IMG/VR virus record: IMGVR_UViG_3300044640_001495 | Span: 124,001-188,000 of that record | DNA: 64,000 nt | Direction: 5' to 3' (one strand) | From: a virus | Part shown: positions 29,483 to 37,433 of the stretch, piece after piece | Layout: every line of letters starts with the position of its first letter | Numbering within the stretch: the stretch's first letter is position 1 | Notes under the pieces: model-generated | What the model was told of the DNA's origin: nothing | The model's database searches: none | Seen by the model: only the letters and a program-made list of their open reading frames with translations | Program-made: the position numbers and the translations under genes

Positions 29483-30346
29483 ATGAGCAAAATTAAAATC
29501 GCAGAGCTGTTTTACAGCATACAAGGTGAAGGTAGATACATGGGTGTGCCTAGTGTATTCTTACGCACATTCGGGTGTAACTTTAAATGTGCCGGCTTCG
29601 GTATGCCTCGTGGGGAAGTAAGTCACGAAGCTACTGACATTGCGGCTACACATAAAATGATTACGCCTTTTACAAAGTATGAAGATTTACCATTAGTTAG
29701 TACTGGATGTGACAGCTACGCTAGTTGGCATCCTGACTTTAAAGAGTTGTCGCCTATGCTTACTAGCGAAGCAATCGTAGAACGAATTATGGAAATTATT
29801 CCGTTTGAAGAATGGCGTGATGAACATCTGGTTATCACAGGTGGCGAACCTTTGCTAGGTTGGCAACGTGCTTATCCTGATTTGTTGAATCATCCAAAGA
29901 TGGGCAAGTTAAAAGAAATTACTTTTGAAACAAATGGTACTCAGAAACTAACTCCAGAGTTTAAACAGTATCTAAAACAATGGGCACAGAATCCGCCATT
30001 TGCCTCTAGAGAAATTACATTCTCAGTAAGTGCTAAACTTCCTTGCAGTGGCGAAAAGTGGGAAGAAGCTATCCTTCCAGAAGTCGTTTGCGAGTACGAA
30101 GAAGTTGGTACAGCATATTTGAAGTTTGTTATTGCTACAGAACAAGACTTTGCTGATGCCGAGTGTGCGATTGCCGCATATCGTAAAGTAGGCTTTACAG
30201 GTCATGTATATCTAATGCCGGTAGGCGGCGTGGAAAGTGTCTACGCATTAAACAATAAGAATGTAGCATTGCTAGCAATGAAAAACGGACTACGTTATAG
30301 TGACCGTTTACAAGTGCCGCTGTTTAAAAATGAGTGGGGTACCTAA
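29483..30346 (+). CDS. queE: 7-carboxy-7-deazaguanine synthase
   Basis: 287 residues, a radical-SAM enzyme making 7-carboxy-7-deazaguanine from the QueD product. IAELFYSIQGEG (6-17), VFLRTFGCNFKC (25-36) and LVITGGEPLL (SAM-binding GGEP) are typical. The third cluster cysteine is not at the usual CxxC distance: Cys32, Cys36 and then Cys76 in TGCDSYASW, after an insertion of about 37 residues with GFGMPRGE. I recall this variant in other T4-like phages. The gene is first behind a consensus promoter, without a ribosome-binding site. Confidence 0.9.
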   Translation: MSKIKIAELFYSIQGEGRYMGVPSVFLRTFGCNFKCAGFGMPRGEVSHEATDIAATHKMITPFTKYEDLPLVSTGCDSYASWHPDFKELSPMLTSEAIVERIMEIIPFEEWRDEHLVITGGEPLLGWQRAYPDLLNHPKMGKLKEITFETNGTQKLTPEFKQYLKQWAQNPPFASREITFSVSAKLPCSGEKWEEAILPEVVCEYEEVGTAYLKFVIATEQDFADAECAIAAYRKVGFTGHVYLMPVGGVESVYALNNKNVALLAMKNGLRYSDRLQVPLFKNEWGT

Positions 30347-30786
30347 TGAAGAAGTTTATAGAAAAACTGTTTGGCATTGACAAGATCAAGGCCGAAACTG
30401 CGGCAGCAGTACAACTGGCCGAGGCCTCAACAAAAATTGCCAAAGATGCAGTCGAGGCTGCGGAACGTGCTGTAGAAGCAGAAGAAACTGCTAAACTAAG
30501 TCCAAAAGATCGTGCTACCAAACTAAAGGAACCTTGGGTAGGTGTACTTAACACTCACGTTAATAAAGATAATATCCGCAATGGCTTTTTTGAGCTTGAC
30601 TGGAACGAGCAGTTTGTGTTAAAATTAAAGCAAGAAGGATATGGTTTCGACGGCGATAAAGACGAAGAGATTGTAGATCGTTGGTTCCGTGAACTATGTG
30701 CTAATGTAGTAGTTGACGGAGATTTTGGCGGCGCTGTAAACACTGGCGTTATTGATATTAATGAAGTTCGAAAGAAGAATCTATGA
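30346..30786 (+). CDS. Phage protein with N-terminal coiled coil
   Basis: 146 residues from the ATG at 30346 that overlaps the queE stop. Residues 1-57 form an Ala/Glu/Lys-rich coiled coil; the remainder has a compact domain ending in VVDGDFGGAVNTGVIDINEV. I recall related proteins of unknown function in T4-like phages. It overlaps the nuclease gene by four bases. Confidence 0.65.
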   Translation: MKKFIEKLFGIDKIKAETAAAVQLAEASTKIAKDAVEAAERAVEAEETAKLSPKDRATKLKEPWVGVLNTHVNKDNIRNGFFELDWNEQFVLKLKQEGYGFDGDKDEEIVDRWFRELCANVVVDGDFGGAVNTGVIDINEVRKKNL

Positions 30787-31769
30787 CATATATTTTAGTT
30801 GATACTGCAAACACCTTTTTTCGTGCAAGACACGTTATCAACGGTGACGCTGATATCAAACTAGGCATGGCATTTCATATCACACTTAACAGTATTAAGA
30901 AAGCATGGCAAGACTTTGATGGGAAACATGTGGTATTCTTCTTAGAGGGGCGCAGCTGGCGTAAAGATTTTTACAAACCCTACAAGGCACAACGCACTGC
31001 GGCTCGGGCGGCACATACAGAGCGAGAAGCAGAAGAAGAACGTGTATTTTGGGAAGCCTTTGACACATTTAAAGATTTTGTTACAGAAAAAACTAACTGC
31101 ACAGTACTACAACATCCACGCCTAGAAGCTGATGATTTAATTGCAGGTTGGATACAAAGTCATCCTAGCGATAATCATGTGATCATTTCAACAGATACAG
31201 ATTTCGTACAACTAATTTCACCTAATGTAAAACAATATAATGGCGTCACAGAAACCACAATCACGCACGAAGGCTACTTTGATAAAAAAAATAAGCCCAT
31301 CATTGATAAAAAAACTCAAGAAGTCAAAGCGGCTCCGGATCCACAATGGCTACTTTTTGAAAAGTGCATGCGAGGCGATACCTCAGACAATGTATTCTCT
31401 GCATATCCGGGAGTACGTGAAAAAGGCACAAAGAATAAGGTTGGTCTCCGTGAAGCCTACGGTGATAGAGACTCAAAAGGCTATGCGTGGAACAATCTCA
31501 TGCTTCAACGCTGGTCCGACCACAACGGTCAAGAACATCGTGTGCTAGATGACTACGAACGCAATCGTCAATTGATTGATCTGGCTGCACAACCAGCCGA
31601 GATTAAACAAATTATGGTTGACACAATTACAACAGCAACGCAGGCAAATAAAAACGTCAGCCAAGTTGGTATTAGATTAATGAAATTTTGCAATCTGTAT
31701 GATCTTAAAAAGATTGCCGATCAGGCACAAGCCTATGCTGAGCCACTGAATGCGAGATATATACTATGA
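30783..31769 (+). CDS. FEN/PIN-type 5'-3' exonuclease (T4 RNase H-like)
   Basis: 328 residues. Acidic metal-binding residues appear in ILVDTANTFFRAR (4-16), LEADDLIAGWI (about 117-127), ISTDTDFVQL (about 137-146) and RGDTSDNV (about 198-205), the order of FEN-family nucleases. WRKDFYKPYKAQR (about 59-71) is the DNA-threading region. T4 RNase H removes RNA primers from Okazaki fragments, which fits a phage with its own polymerase and clamp. T5-type exonuclease is the alternative. Confidence 0.88.
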   Translation: MTYILVDTANTFFRARHVINGDADIKLGMAFHITLNSIKKAWQDFDGKHVVFFLEGRSWRKDFYKPYKAQRTAARAAHTEREAEEERVFWEAFDTFKDFVTEKTNCTVLQHPRLEADDLIAGWIQSHPSDNHVIISTDTDFVQLISPNVKQYNGVTETTITHEGYFDKKNKPIIDKKTQEVKAAPDPQWLLFEKCMRGDTSDNVFSAYPGVREKGTKNKVGLREAYGDRDSKGYAWNNLMLQRWSDHNGQEHRVLDDYERNRQLIDLAAQPAEIKQIMVDTITTATQANKNVSQVGIRLMKFCNLYDLKKIADQAQAYAEPLNARYIL

Positions 31770-32242
31770 CAGATTTACACGCAAAACCAATCATTGAAAA
31801 TAAATTCTGGATTGTTGAACGAGATGGTACAAAATTTGCCACTTTAAGAAAGAACGAAGACAATCGTTTTGTTCTTAGCAACGAATTAGGAATTAAAATC
31901 TATGACACCAAAGAAAGTCTAACTCGTCAATTTGGTAAAGATTTCTTTGTTGCAAAAATTATTAAAGAAGCAGACAATGCACTGCCAAACGAAATTCATG
32001 GATACTCAACAAGTACTGAACCGCACAATGCAATGTTTGATATCAAACGTAAATTACCTTTGTTTACAAAAAGCATTGATTCAAAAAGTTTGTATTGTGC
32101 AGGTTACTATGTAATTAAATTTGACAAAGGATGGGTTAAATCATTTTGCCCTAAGTTAATTACCCTGCAAAGATATACCTATCAAGGTCCCTTTAAAACT
32201 GAACTAGAAATGCGGCAGGTTCTGGCAAATGTCTCAAAGTAA
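31766..32242 (+). CDS. Conserved phage protein of unknown function
   Basis: 158 residues, beta-rich in the first half (IENKFWIVERDGTKFATLRK, 10-29) and with YCAGYYVIKFDKGWVKSFCPKL (about 110-131) later. As I recall, similar unnamed proteins occur next to nuclease genes in T4-like cyanophages. Overlaps neighbours at both ends. Confidence 0.65.
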   Translation: MTDLHAKPIIENKFWIVERDGTKFATLRKNEDNRFVLSNELGIKIYDTKESLTRQFGKDFFVAKIIKEADNALPNEIHGYSTSTEPHNAMFDIKRKLPLFTKSIDSKSLYCAGYYVIKFDKGWVKSFCPKLITLQRYTYQGPFKTELEMRQVLANVSK

Positions 32243-32483
32243 TTTACCTACAAATTTACCTAGTGTTGAAAGATTGCTGGCCAGAGTAGCTGCCGCTGAA
32301 CGTAGTCAACAAAAAGACATTAGAATATCAATACAAGAAGCCAAAGACTTAACCGCTGAATTAGCGGTATTAACATCTAAGTTAGGTCGTACAGTTCAAG
32401 AAATACATGCTATGCTAGCGGAAATACGTGAATCGACCACTAAAATTGACGTTAAGTTCGATGGAGGCGGGTTCGGTTCTTGA
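32229..32483 (+). CDS. Small coiled-coil phage protein
   Basis: 84 residues. Apart from an Asn/Pro N-terminus and a Gly-rich end (DGGGFGS) it is one long charged helix with heptads (about 14-66). It resembles no named T4 protein that I can confirm. A late-promoter-like octamer overlaps its stop. Confidence 0.6.
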   Translation: MSQSNLPTNLPSVERLLARVAAAERSQQKDIRISIQEAKDLTAELAVLTSKLGRTVQEIHAMLAEIRESTTKIDVKFDGGGFGS

Positions 32484-32489
32484 TAAATA
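32482..32489 (+). promoter_or_regulatory. Late promoter octamer
   Basis: GATAAATA, 30 bases before the ATG at 32520, with TAGGAAA as ribosome-binding site between them. Confidence 0.5.
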
Positions 32490-32519
32490 TATACGTGGTT
32501 AATTAGGAAACACGTATTA

Positions 32520-32804
32520 ATGAGTAGACCAAAACCCAAAGTTATATTAGAACATGCTAATAAGGACACTTTTAAGATTGAACAAATTCTTGAGAGCGAT
32601 GCCATCTGGGCTGTGTTTTATAAAGGCGAGCCATTCAATCTAAAGAGTGGTAGTCTAGTGGCTAGCTATCCCGGTCCTAAATACAAAAAAGTTTCATTTA
32701 GCAATCCTGGCCATGCACACAACCTTGCAAAAAAACTTAATCGACTTTTCAAGACTCAAGACTTTGCAGTTTATAAACTCAGTCAAGGTGAAAAGATAGA
32801 GTAA
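32520..32804 (+). CDS. Conserved T4-like phage protein of unknown function
   Basis: 94 residues, basic, with ILESDAIWAVFYKGEPFNLK (about 23-42) and a GHAHNLAKKLNRLF helix (about 65-78). I recall such a protein in many T4-like cyanophages, without known role. Preceded by a late-type octamer. Confidence 0.65.
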   Translation: MSRPKPKVILEHANKDTFKIEQILESDAIWAVFYKGEPFNLKSGSLVASYPGPKYKKVSFSNPGHAHNLAKKLNRLFKTQDFAVYKLSQGEKIE

Positions 32805-32807
32805 GAT

Positions 32808-33206
32808 ATGGACCGTAAGGATACCTATACTTCGGTATTCCTCAAAGCTGCGGGACAACCGCATGATGCTGAATACGTCAAAAAATTTCGTGCCGTTTGG
32901 TGGTTAAGTACTCGAGGCAAAGACGTAGGTGGATTACGAATGACCGATCAATGCCTAGAGTTTGTAGAAACCAAATCAGAAATTAAAACTTATAAAATAG
33001 AACTTCCAAAAGATCTAACAATAGGACCGCAAGTTTTAGTTTGGATGGATCAATATCTAGATTCGCCCTTCCATTTACAAAAACGATATATTAAAGTCTT
33101 ATCAGAAAAAGCAGCCTTTGAACTGTATCTATTTGCTGGCGATGTTAGAAAAATGGGTGCTGCTAAGGCGTTGAATAAAAGGCTAAGCCAAGAATCATCT
33201 CAATAA
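32808..33206 (+). CDS. Phage protein of unknown function
   Basis: 132 residues, mixed alpha/beta. RAVWWLSTRGKDVGGLRMT (about 28-46) is a distinctive segment. No cysteines in a metal pattern and no known motif. It starts three bases after the preceding stop. Confidence 0.6.
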   Translation: MDRKDTYTSVFLKAAGQPHDAEYVKKFRAVWWLSTRGKDVGGLRMTDQCLEFVETKSEIKTYKIELPKDLTIGPQVLVWMDQYLDSPFHLQKRYIKVLSEKAAFELYLFAGDVRKMGAAKALNKRLSQESSQ

Positions 33207-33218
33207 ATTATCTTTGAA

Positions 33219-33225
33219 TTAAATA
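33219..33225 (+). promoter_or_regulatory. Weak late-promoter-like box near an ATG
   Basis: TTAAATA, then TCACT and the ATG at 33231. It departs from the octamer consensus in its first half; listed because of the repeated close spacing to a start codon. Confidence 0.3.
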
Positions 33226-33230
33226 TCACT

Positions 33231-33506
33231 ATGTTAAAACTAAACGCTCTTGACATCTTAAATCATAGACAGGTTGATTCAGTAGCTCCACATTTTGCTA
33301 AAATAAAACTGGCTGATGTAGACCTATTTGGGTCAGATGTTGAAACTTGGATCAGATCCAAATTGGTAGGAAGATTCTACATAAAAAGACAGCCTGGCAT
33401 TTCACAAGATGGAAAACTTAAGACTGCCACATATGTAGGATTTGAAGATCACAAAGAGCTGACTTATTTTATGCTAGCATGTCCACATATAAGGAGAAAC
33501 ACATGA
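33231..33506 (+). CDS. Small phage protein of unknown function
   Basis: 91 residues, starting MLKLNALDILNHRQV. Basic, mixed alpha/beta, with GRFYIKRQPG in the middle. No ribosome-binding site is evident upstream, only an AAATA box. Overlaps the next gene by ATGA. Confidence 0.55.
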   Translation: MLKLNALDILNHRQVDSVAPHFAKIKLADVDLFGSDVETWIRSKLVGRFYIKRQPGISQDGKLKTATYVGFEDHKELTYFMLACPHIRRNT

Positions 33507-33721
33507 CCGAAGAAGTTAAAGCACCAGAAGCAGCAGCCGCTGCCCCAGAGACACAACCAGCAGCACCCGATTTGAATATCAACGACTTGTCCGCACTGAG
33601 AAGCATATTAGATGTGGCTAGTCAACGAGGAGCGTTCAAAGCAGCCGAACTAGAAGCAGTTGGTAAGATTTATAACAAACTTAACTCATTCTTGGAAGCT
33701 GTTACTAAAAAGGAACAGTGA
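33503..33721 (+). CDS. Small Ala/Glu/Pro-rich phage protein
   Basis: 72 residues from ATG 33503 with AAGGAG at 33491-33496. The first 25 residues are low-complexity Ala/Pro/Glu; the rest is a helical pair (LNINDLSALRSILDVASQRGAFKA; YNKLNSFLEAVTK). I recall similar helical endings in conserved small proteins of T4-like phages. Overlaps the next gene by one base. Confidence 0.65.
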   Translation: MTEEVKAPEAAAAAPETQPAAPDLNINDLSALRSILDVASQRGAFKAAELEAVGKIYNKLNSFLEAVTKKEQ

Positions 33722-34362
33722 TGAAATCATTAAAACATGTAGGAAAAATGAAAAAAGCAGGCTCTAAGGTTCTAGTGGCTTTTAGAACATTACCCGGCGA
33801 ATCCAATCAAGCATTAGTTATTCCAGTATCCAGTCTGTCAGACAACTATCATGACGATATCATGAAGTTGGTTGAGACCACCGAAGCACAATCTGCTTTT
33901 GAATTTGGTGAAGTATTATTTACAAGATCATTTTCCGACGGCCGTCCAATGTTACAAGCTCTGAGAGCTGATAACAGAATGGTTAAGGTTCCTACAGACG
34001 ATGTGTTGATGATGCCATCGCCTGGCAGCGAAATTGCTCTGCACCAGCTTAATACACTTATTGCTGAACAAAAAAACTGTGCAGTGGATGACTTATGTAC
34101 ATTTGTTTCCGGTTCTAAGAAAGACACTCCGGAAGTTCAAGAACTTGTAACGGTTAAAGACCTTGCTCCTCCGTCAACACCTGCAGTGGCACCTCTCAAG
34201 GCAGCCGCTAATGAAGTTTTATCTGATAAAGATATTGCTAAAAGTTATCGCAGTCAAGCTGATTCGATGTACAAAGAAGCTGCCCGTCTACGTAAAGAAG
34301 CAGATGACTTAGATCCGCCGGTAAAGAAAGCGGCAAAGGCCAAAGAAGCCGAAAGTGCCTAA
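33721..34362 (+). CDS. Phage protein of unknown function with charged tail
   Basis: 213 residues from the ATG at 33721. A beta-rich N-terminal domain (about 1-115; KVLVAFRTLPGE, FEFGEVLFTRSF, GRPMLQALRADN) is followed by a linker and a Lys/Ala/Glu coiled coil (about 160-213). I do not recognise a named family. The stop overlaps the next gene's GTG start. Confidence 0.6.
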   Translation: MKSLKHVGKMKKAGSKVLVAFRTLPGESNQALVIPVSSLSDNYHDDIMKLVETTEAQSAFEFGEVLFTRSFSDGRPMLQALRADNRMVKVPTDDVLMMPSPGSEIALHQLNTLIAEQKNCAVDDLCTFVSGSKKDTPEVQELVTVKDLAPPSTPAVAPLKAAANEVLSDKDIAKSYRSQADSMYKEAARLRKEADDLDPPVKKAAKAKEAESA

Positions 34363-34663
34363 ACCGTTATTTAAACCGCCAAAGCATCTTGTTCAGGAAT
34401 GGCCAGAAGTCTTTGAAGATCTTTATATGAATACCATGCCGGTTCACTACCTAGAATCAATTAGGTTGGAATTCGGTAATGGTAGGATATGGGAAATTAA
34501 TATTGCTGAACAGCTGTCTAGCAGTCACAGTGATATAATTGCCAATAGATTGGTAGAAACATTTGCTGAATACAAAGAAGATATTAAAAAAATTGATTTT
34601 AAAATTGATGTTGAAAAATTAAAAAAAGATATACAAAATCAATCTAATGACTTTTTTAAATAA
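34355..34663 (+). CDS. Conserved T4-like phage protein of unknown function
   Basis: 102 residues with GTG start at 34355, overlapping the previous gene by eight bases. The segment VQEWPEVFEDLYMNTMPVHYL (about 12-32) is one I remember as strongly conserved in T4-like cyanophages and relatives, with IWEINIAEQL following. The role is not known to me; a transcription or replication accessory has been considered only from its wide conservation. It is the last gene before the radical-SAM block. Confidence 0.7.
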   Translation: MPKPLFKPPKHLVQEWPEVFEDLYMNTMPVHYLESIRLEFGNGRIWEINIAEQLSSSHSDIIANRLVETFAEYKEDIKKIDFKIDVEKLKKDIQNQSNDFFK

Positions 34664-34686
34664 AACGGTTGAAACAAAAAGAATAC

Positions 34687-34716
34687 TTTTTTAGGAATTT
34701 CGAATCACCTAAAAAA
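34687..34716 (+). other. AT-rich perfect hairpin ahead of the radical-SAM operon
   Basis: TTTTTTAGG (34687-34695) pairs exactly with CCTAAAAAA (34708-34716) around a 12-nt loop. On the + strand no T-run follows, so it is not a standard terminator for the upstream gene; on the - strand it would be followed by T. It sits in the 122-base gap before the first radical-SAM gene. A TATAAT at 34760-34765 lies downstream, but no convincing -35 box goes with it. Confidence 0.45.
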
Positions 34717-34785
34717 ATTAATTGATGATATTAGTCTCACTCAATTTACGTGACCAAGTTATAATAAGATGAAAACAATTATCAT

Positions 34786-36120
34786 ATGAGTGAACACGAA
34801 AAATTTCAAAAAGTTATTCCAATCCTAAATGCTGTTAGTCCTAGTTTTTGTTTAGCCAAATGGTATCAACTAACATTATATCTCCAAAACGGTTTTAACC
34901 ATAGTTGCCACCATCCATCACCTCATAAGATTCCATTAGACGAGTTAGAGCAAAATCACAAGGCTCTACATAATACTAATTTTAAAAAAGAACAAATGCA
35001 AAAAATGCTCGATGGCGTTAGACCCGCCGAGTGTGACTATTGTTGGACCGCTGAAGATAACGGGCATGTAAGTGATAGAAGTTATAAAAGTGCAACATCT
35101 TGGGCCTATCCTCACATTGGCGAAGTTGTTAAAAATAAAACAGCTGATGTTGAACCTACATACGTTGAAATTAGTTTTAGCAATGTGTGTAATTTTAAAT
35201 GCGCTTATTGTAGTCCAGATCTTAGTAGTCAATGGTATGAAGAAATAGACAAGCACGGTGGGTATCCTACTAGTCAAAACTTTAATGGGTTTGATTGGTT
35301 TAAACAAGTTGGAAAGATGCCTATCAAGCATAGCGATCACAATCCTTATGTCGATGCGTTTTGGAAATGGTGGCCGGAACTTTATCCTAAATTAAACACG
35401 CTAAGACTAACAGGCGGGGAACCACTGTTGAGCAAAGATGTCTGGCGTATGTTAGATGCTATAGAAGCTGATCCCAAACCAGAGTTTTGCTTTGCTATTA
35501 ACACTAACTTAGGAATCCCAGACGAGTTAATTAATCGTATGATTATAAAGCTCAATAGTATTTCTAGTAAAATTAAAGAAGTACAAATCTTTACCAGCGG
35601 AGAAGCAGTTGGCGCTCCTGCTGAATATATTAGATATGGATTAGATTATTCAGCATGGACTAAAAACTTAGAAAAAGTTTTAAATAATACCAATAACATT
35701 GTTGCTGTAATGACTACTGTTAATTTAACTAGCATTACAACCTATTGTAGTTTTATACGATACTTGTTAGACTTGCGTAAGCATTATAATAAGAATGCCA
35801 CATTTAATAAAGTTCAGTTTATGACTAACTTTTTACGGTATCCAGAATTTCTGTCATTACCTATTTTAGACTCTGCTAGCAAACAAAGATTTACAAAAGA
35901 AGTAGCAAAATTAATTTTAGAAAGACCTGACTTATCAGAAAGTGAAATAGATCAGTTGCGTCGTATGATTGACTATATGAACAGCACTGATATCAAGGAA
36001 TTACAATTAAGAAAAGACTTTGCATCTTTTATCACTGAATATGATATTAGACGGGGAACCAACTTTAATAAAACATTCCCTGAACTTACAGAATTTTATC
36101 AACTATGTCAACAAATGTAA
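34786..36120 (+). CDS. Radical-SAM protein 1 with N-terminal SPASM/twitch-like domain
   Basis: 444 residues. The radical-SAM cluster motif CNFKCAYC is at Cys135, Cys139, Cys142, followed by LRLTGGEPLL (SAM-binding GGEP). Before it, residues 20-90 carry FCLAKW (Cys22), SCHHP (Cys41) and CDYCW (Cys83, Cys86), the pattern of an auxiliary Fe-S (SPASM/twitch) domain that normally sits at the C-terminus. Such enzymes modify peptides or small molecules by radical chemistry. No substrate peptide gene was recognised beside it. It starts an operon of four related genes. Confidence 0.85.
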   Translation: MSEHEKFQKVIPILNAVSPSFCLAKWYQLTLYLQNGFNHSCHHPSPHKIPLDELEQNHKALHNTNFKKEQMQKMLDGVRPAECDYCWTAEDNGHVSDRSYKSATSWAYPHIGEVVKNKTADVEPTYVEISFSNVCNFKCAYCSPDLSSQWYEEIDKHGGYPTSQNFNGFDWFKQVGKMPIKHSDHNPYVDAFWKWWPELYPKLNTLRLTGGEPLLSKDVWRMLDAIEADPKPEFCFAINTNLGIPDELINRMIIKLNSISSKIKEVQIFTSGEAVGAPAEYIRYGLDYSAWTKNLEKVLNNTNNIVAVMTTVNLTSITTYCSFIRYLLDLRKHYNKNATFNKVQFMTNFLRYPEFLSLPILDSASKQRFTKEVAKLILERPDLSESEIDQLRRMIDYMNSTDIKELQLRKDFASFITEYDIRRGTNFNKTFPELTEFYQLCQQM

Positions 36121-37433
36121 AACGCACAATAGAAATTATTAACGAAATAAGTCCTAGCTTTTGTGCCGCAAAGTGGTACAATGCTACTATATGGTTAGGC
36201 AACGGACGAACAGCCAGCTGTCATTTGCCACCTGCTCATACTATACCCATAGCTGAAATCAAACGAAACCCGTCTGCTCTACACAATACCGTCTTTAAGA
36301 AGGACCGCCGATTAGAAATGCTAATAGGTGAGCGATGTGACGAGTGCGCTTATTGCTGGACTGTTGAGGATAATGCAGCACCTGATGTATATAGTGATCG
36401 AGTTTATAAGACTAGGATTTATGAAGAAGAAGAAATACTTCAGCTGGCTAAATTAGATCCTGGATCAGATGTTGACCCAAAAACTTTAGAGATCAGTTTT
36501 GATAATTTATGTAATTTAAGTTGTAGTTATTGTAATGCAGAGTTCAGTACTACTTGGGCTAGTGATATTAAGGTTAATGGTCCGTACATTGAATTAAAAA
36601 CATCAGGTGGTGGTGCGTTTCAAAATGCCGGGGAACATGCGTTACCTTACGGGATTAAAAATGAAAACAATCCCTACATCGAAGCGTTCTTTACATGGTT
36701 TCATGCTAGCCTTAAAAATAATTTACAAGAACTAAGAATCACCGGGGGTGAGCCTACTCGTAGTCCATCATTTTGGAAATTGTTAGACGAATGCGAAGGT
36801 ACAAATTTTGATTTTGCTGTTAACAGTAATCTTATAATGGATCAAGTAAAGTTAAATCAACTTATTAGTGCTAGTAAAAAGTTTAAGAAATTTGATCTAT
36901 ATACCAGCGGTGAAGGCTACGGGGCCCACGGAGAGTTTATTCGTCATGGGTTAGACTATACATTATGGCGTAACAACTTAATACAATTTGCCAAAGAAGG
37001 TCAATATAATATGATACATGTTATGATGACTATTAGTGCTCTAAGCATTTGGACCGTAACAGAGTTTATGACAGATATGTTAGAGCTACGTAAACAATTT
37101 GGTGGCCATCAGTTCCATATGAGTCTTAATTTAGTACGCTTTCCTAGTTTTCAAAACTTAAACGTATTACCTGAACACTTAAAACAAACACAAGCGGCCA
37201 AGATTGAAACTTGGCTAAGTAGTGTTGTTGGGCTAAGTCCTGCCGAAGCTAATCAAATAGAGAGAATAGCTGTGTATCTTCGAAACGTTGATCGTAGTCA
37301 AGAAGATACCGACAGCCAAAACAATAAGGTGCATGATTTAAAAAGTTTTACACAACAATATGCTGATAGAAAAAATATCACATTAGCTAGGGTATTCCCA
37401 ACAGAATTTATAGAATGGTTTAACACAATATGA
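36105..37433 (+). CDS. Radical-SAM protein 2 with N-terminal SPASM/twitch-like domain
   Basis: 442 residues and a clear paralogue of the preceding gene (shared SPSFCxAKW, SCHxP, ALHNTxFKK, CxYCWTxED). Cluster motif CNLSCSYC at Cys136, Cys140, Cys143; LRITGGEPTR gives the SAM site. Auxiliary cysteines are Cys20, Cys39, Cys78, Cys81 and Cys84. The start overlaps gene 1 by 16 bases. Because genes 1 and 2 share residues along their whole length, they arose by duplication and may act on similar substrates or as a complex. Confidence 0.85.
   Translation: MSTNVKRTIEIINEISPSFCAAKWYNATIWLGNGRTASCHLPPAHTIPIAEIKRNPSALHNTVFKKDRRLEMLIGERCDECAYCWTVEDNAAPDVYSDRVYKTRIYEEEEILQLAKLDPGSDVDPKTLEISFDNLCNLSCSYCNAEFSTTWASDIKVNGPYIELKTSGGGAFQNAGEHALPYGIKNENNPYIEAFFTWFHASLKNNLQELRITGGEPTRSPSFWKLLDECEGTNFDFAVNSNLIMDQVKLNQLISASKKFKKFDLYTSGEGYGAHGEFIRHGLDYTLWRNNLIQFAKEGQYNMIHVMMTISALSIWTVTEFMTDMLELRKQFGGHQFHMSLNLVRFPSFQNLNVLPEHLKQTQAAKIETWLSSVVGLSPAEANQIERIAVYLRNVDRSQEDTDSQNNKVHDLKSFTQQYADRKNITLARVFPTEFIEWFNTI

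Noticed and set aside
34355-34663. Identification as gp33, the late-transcription co-activator
   Set aside because: Size and wide conservation would fit, but no sequence features of T4 gp33 could be recognised, so it is left unnamed.
34737-34765. Sigma70 promoter for the radical-SAM operon
   Set aside because: A TATAAT is present at 34760-34765, but the 16-18 bp upstream positions hold no acceptable -35 hexamer.
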